Assembly: GCA_016780435.1 (NCBI GenBank)
Contig: JADHLU010000042.1
Location: 1 to 7,120, forward strand
DNA length: 7,120 nt
Origin: Flavobacteriaceae bacterium
GTDB taxonomy: Bacteria; Bacteroidota; Bacteroidia; Flavobacteriales; Flavobacteriaceae
Reading direction: 5' to 3'
Position numbers and translations under genes: made by a program
Shown here: positions 5,305-7,120 of the stretch, piece after piece
Layout of the letters: each line of letters begins with the position of its first letter
How positions within the stretch are numbered: the first letter of the stretch is position 1
The notes under the pieces: model-generated
Database searches by the model: none
What the model was told of the DNA's origin: nothing
Seen by the model: only the letters and a program-made list of their open reading frames with translations

Positions 5305-6066
5305 ATGAAAATTTTACTCTCTCCGGCCAAATCACTAGACTTTGAATCTGCACTTCCTGCTCTTGCACCTAGCGAGCCGCTTTTTTTAGAGCAGACCAAA
5401 AAGGTGCATCGCGAATTGAAAAAACTCAAGGCTAAAGACCTTCAGCAGCTCATGCATATTTCGGCCGATTTGGCCTCACTCAATGAGGAGCGGATCAAGG
5501 CCTTTTCAATGCCGTTTACTGCAGAAAATTCACGTCCGGCGGTTTACGCCTTTGACGGAGATGTGTACAAGGGGCTAGACGTGTACAGCTTAGCTGCTAA
5601 TCAGCTAAAAGCCTTGCAAGAGCGGCTGCGTATTTTGTCTGGGCTCTACGGAATGCTTCGCCCGCTTGATCTCATTCAGCCTTATAGATTAGAAATGGGT
5701 ACATCGCTTTCGATTGCTGAATCGCGCTCACTCTATGAATTTTGGACGAGTACACTCACCAAATCCCTTGAAAAAGAGCTCAGTGCCGATGAGATGGTGG
5801 TTAATCTGGCTAGCAAAGAATACAGCAAAGCGGTTGCGTTAAGCAAACTCAAACAACCTGTAGTGCATCCTGAATTCAAAGACTTTAAGAACGGAAATCT
5901 CAAGATTATTTCTTTCTACGCTAAACGCATGCGCGGAGTTATGGCGCGATACCTAATTGAGCTTAAAAACCCAACGCTTGAGGCTATTCATGCCTTTGAG
6001 GCTGAGGGCTACCGCTTAGATGCGGCGCAGACCAAAGACGCACTAAAACCGGTTTTTACCCGTTAG
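5305..6066 (+). CDS. yaaA: Peroxide stress protein YaaA (DUF328/UPF0246)
   Basis: YaaA-family proteins reduce damage from hydrogen peroxide in E. coli, in part by limiting free iron, and the E. coli protein binds DNA; the exact molecular activity is not settled. The start M-K-I-L-L-S-P-A-K-S-L-D-F is the family's conserved N-terminus and gives 253 residues, the usual length. An in-frame ATG at 5290 would add five residues, overlap the rluD stop by 8 bases, and has a good GGAGGT at suitable spacing, so either start is possible. Conserved segments are F-D-G-D-V-Y-K-G-L (83-91), I-L-S-G-L-Y-G-M-L-R-P-L-D (110-122), P-Y-R-L-E-M-G-T (126-133), N-L-A-S-K-E-Y (167-173) and a basic stretch with A-K-R-M-R-G (206-211). 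It is the last gene of the PASTA-rluD-yaaA unit and ends inside the convergent small membrane protein gene. Confidence 0.94.
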   Translation: MKILLSPAKSLDFESALPALAPSEPLFLEQTKKVHRELKKLKAKDLQQLMHISADLASLNEERIKAFSMPFTAENSRPAVYAFDGDVYKGLDVYSLAANQLKALQERLRILSGLYGMLRPLDLIQPYRLEMGTSLSIAESRSLYEFWTSTLTKSLEKELSADEMVVNLASKEYSKAVALSKLKQPVVHPEFKDFKNGNLKIISFYAKRMRGVMARYLIELKNPTLEAIHAFEAEGYRLDAAQTKDALKPVFTR

Positions 6067-6292
6067 ACCGAAGAGCTTCATTGCCCATTTTGATCAGCAC
6101 GTAAAGTAGGTAGACAAAAGGTGCTCCGTACATGACTAGATCGAAGTAGTCTAGGGCTTGCATTCCATTAGCTCCACCCATTACCCAGCGCACTTTTCCA
6201 ATGATGTGGGGCTCTGACGAAAAAGGTAATAGTCCAGGGATCACGCAGAATAGCAGTGCATTGAACAGTGAAGACTTGTATTTCTTAAACAT
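6056..6292 (-). CDS. Small two-helix membrane protein, conserved in Bacteroidota
   Basis: This is a 78-residue protein with a basic start (M-F-K-K-Y-K), a first hydrophobic segment at about 9-24, a loop with P-H-I-I-G-K-V-R-W-V-M-G-G (28-40), and a second hydrophobic segment at about 53-68. The loop with its G-K-x-R-W-V-x-G-G pattern resembles small proteins I remember from Bacteroidota, sometimes carrying the doubtful label 'RND transporter'; 78 residues cannot be an RND pump. Its function is unknown. An in-frame ATG three codons upstream (6301) would lengthen the overlap with trpA from 8 to 17 bases; neither start has a Shine-Dalgarno sequence. The gene is the apparent tail of the trpB-trpA unit, probably translated by coupling to trpA, and its 3' end overlaps yaaA by 11 bases. 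Confidence 0.75.
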   Translation of the reverse strand: MFKKYKSSLFNALLFCVIPGLLPFSSEPHIIGKVRWVMGGANGMQALDYFDLVMYGAPFVYLLYVLIKMGNEALRSNG

Positions 6293-7058
6293 GCTTGGCA
6301 TTTAATGCATTAATAAATTCGGCTATGTGTTGGGTGCCTCGTTCTTCGAGATGTCTTATAAAGGCTGAGCCAATGATGGCCCCTCTTGAGTGCTGGCTGG
6401 CTTGGCTAAAGGTAAGTGCATCGGCTATGCCGAATCCGACAAGGGTCTCAACCGATAGGTTCATATCGGCTATGCGCTTAAAATAGGCCATATTCGATTC
6501 GCTAAAACCTGCAGTGCTTCCGGTGGTACTCGAAGAACTCACCATATATATGAAGGTGTTACTCGCGGCTTCAATGGCCCTAATTCGGCTCTCACTAGTT
6601 TGAGGGGTGATTAAAAATATCATCGATAGCCCATGGCGCTCGAATAGCTCCTGGTAATCTCGGGTGTATATCTCTAGCGGAAGGTCAGGCAGTATCAGAC
6701 CGTCTATACCCGCCTTTTCACAGGCTGCACAGAATTCGGCCACACCAAACTGAAGCACAGGATTAAAGTATCCCATTATGATCAGCGGAATAGATACGCT
6801 ATCTCGTATGCCTTCGAGCTGCTCAAAGAGTACTTTGGTTGACATTCCGTTTTCTAAGGCCTTGGTAGAGCTCTGTTGTATAGTGGGGCCATCGGCAAGG
6901 GGATCGCTAAAAGGCAATCCAATCTCTATCATGTCGGCCCCTGCGGCCTCTAAGGATTGAATGACTTCAACGGTGTCATCTAATGCCGGAAATCCGGCGG
7001 TGGCGTAAATAGAAATGAGCGGCTTTTTTTGCTCAAATGCGCGTTTTATGCGATTCAT
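6285..7058 (-). CDS. trpA: Tryptophan synthase alpha subunit
   Basis: TrpA cleaves indole-3-glycerol phosphate to indole and glyceraldehyde 3-phosphate; indole is then channelled to TrpB in the alpha2beta2 complex. The protein has 257 residues, normal length. It is a TIM barrel with the signature E-I-G-L-P-F-S-D-P-L-A-D-G-P at 45-58. Glu45 and Asp56 match catalytic Glu49 and Asp60 of the Salmonella enzyme and keep the same spacing. The phosphate-binding strands are also present: Y-M-V-S-S-S-S-T-T-G (about 170-179), V-G-F-G-I (about 207-211) and G-S-A-F-I (about 229-233). The ATG overlaps the trpB stop by 4 bases, the classic coupled arrangement. Downstream, the stop lies within the start of the small membrane protein gene. 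No terminator is seen. Confidence 0.97.
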   Translation of the reverse strand: MNRIKRAFEQKKPLISIYATAGFPALDDTVEVIQSLEAAGADMIEIGLPFSDPLADGPTIQQSSTKALENGMSTKVLFEQLEGIRDSVSIPLIIMGYFNPVLQFGVAEFCAACEKAGIDGLILPDLPLEIYTRDYQELFERHGLSMIFLITPQTSESRIRAIEAASNTFIYMVSSSSTTGSTAGFSESNMAYFKRIADMNLSVETLVGFGIADALTFSQASQHSRGAIIGSAFIRHLEERGTQHIAEFINALNAKHV

Positions 7059-7120
7059 AAGTCGAAGTAGTTAATATAGGTTTGAAGGTCTTTGTCTCCT
7101 CTTCCCGACAAATTAATCAC
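7055..7120 (-). CDS. trpB: Tryptophan synthase beta subunit, last 21 codons (5' part outside window)
   Basis: Reading the minus strand from the right edge gives 21 in-frame codons, V-I-N-L-S-G-R-G-D-K-D-L-Q-T-Y-I-N-Y-F-D-L, then TGA. L-S-G-R-G-D-K-D is the conserved C-terminal motif of TrpB, whose Ser helps bind the pyridoxal phosphate cofactor. TrpB condenses indole with serine to tryptophan. The stop overlaps the trpA start in an ATGA. The fragment is too short to be found by length alone, but the motif and the neighbour make it secure; the rest of the gene lies outside the window. Confidence 0.93.
   Translation of the reverse strand: MINLSGRGDKDLQTYINYFDL

Noticed and set aside
5223..5429. 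68-codon minus-strand frame across the rluD/yaaA junction
   Set aside because: It is antisense to two well-supported genes, with a Ser/Arg-rich translation typical of a shadow frame.
1..7120. A hidden mobile element, defence island or CRISPR-like system
   Set aside because: Nearly every base is covered by recognised housekeeping or small conserved genes; no regular repeats, no transposase, integrase or nuclease gene, and no inserted block of different composition was seen.

Overview
The window looks like ordinary, very tightly packed core genome from a member of the Bacteroidota, most likely class Flavobacteriia. Three things point there. First, the protein sequences and the neighbourhood biotin ligase / SRPBCC protein / pyrE / Nudix / coaD / ddl / PASTA protein / RluA-type pseudouridine synthase match, from memory, an arrangement common in that class. 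Second, Shine-Dalgarno sequences are almost absent. Third, the clearest promoter element is a Bacteroidota-type -7 box (TAnnTTTG). GC content is moderate, with no visible compositional break. I see no mobile element, tRNA, rRNA, CRISPR array, phage gene or defence system.

Layout from left to right. Bases 1-515 hold the 3' part of a biotin-protein ligase gene (birA, +), cut by the window edge. It meets, tail to tail with a 19-base overlap, a leftward pair made of pyrE and a small SRPBCC-fold protein. Seven bases from the pyrE start codon, a Nudix hydrolase gene starts in the opposite direction. It ends tail to tail, with a 17-base overlap, against a leftward pair ddl-coaD. The 74 bases between ddl and the next gene are the only real intergenic space and carry promoter-like sequence. 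From there a rightward three-gene unit runs: a membrane-anchored PASTA protein, an RluD-like pseudouridine synthase and yaaA. It collides, again with overlapping stops, with a leftward unit trpB (last 21 codons) - trpA - small two-helix membrane protein. This unit is chained by a 4-base and then a short overlap.

Functionally the genes are housekeeping: biotinylation of carboxylases, pyrimidine synthesis (PyrE), coenzyme A synthesis (CoaD), peptidoglycan precursor synthesis (Ddl), rRNA modification (RluD type), peroxide stress or DNA protection (YaaA) and the last steps of tryptophan synthesis (TrpB/TrpA). The less understood parts are the SRPBCC protein behind pyrE, the N-terminal region of the Nudix protein, the kinase-free PASTA protein and the small membrane protein behind trpA. 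These are all likely conserved but poorly characterised. I found no convincing new system. The best leads are the extreme gene packing (three tail-to-tail overlaps and a 7-base divergent gap) and an imperfect 18-bp dyad inside the Nudix gene, upstream of pyrE.
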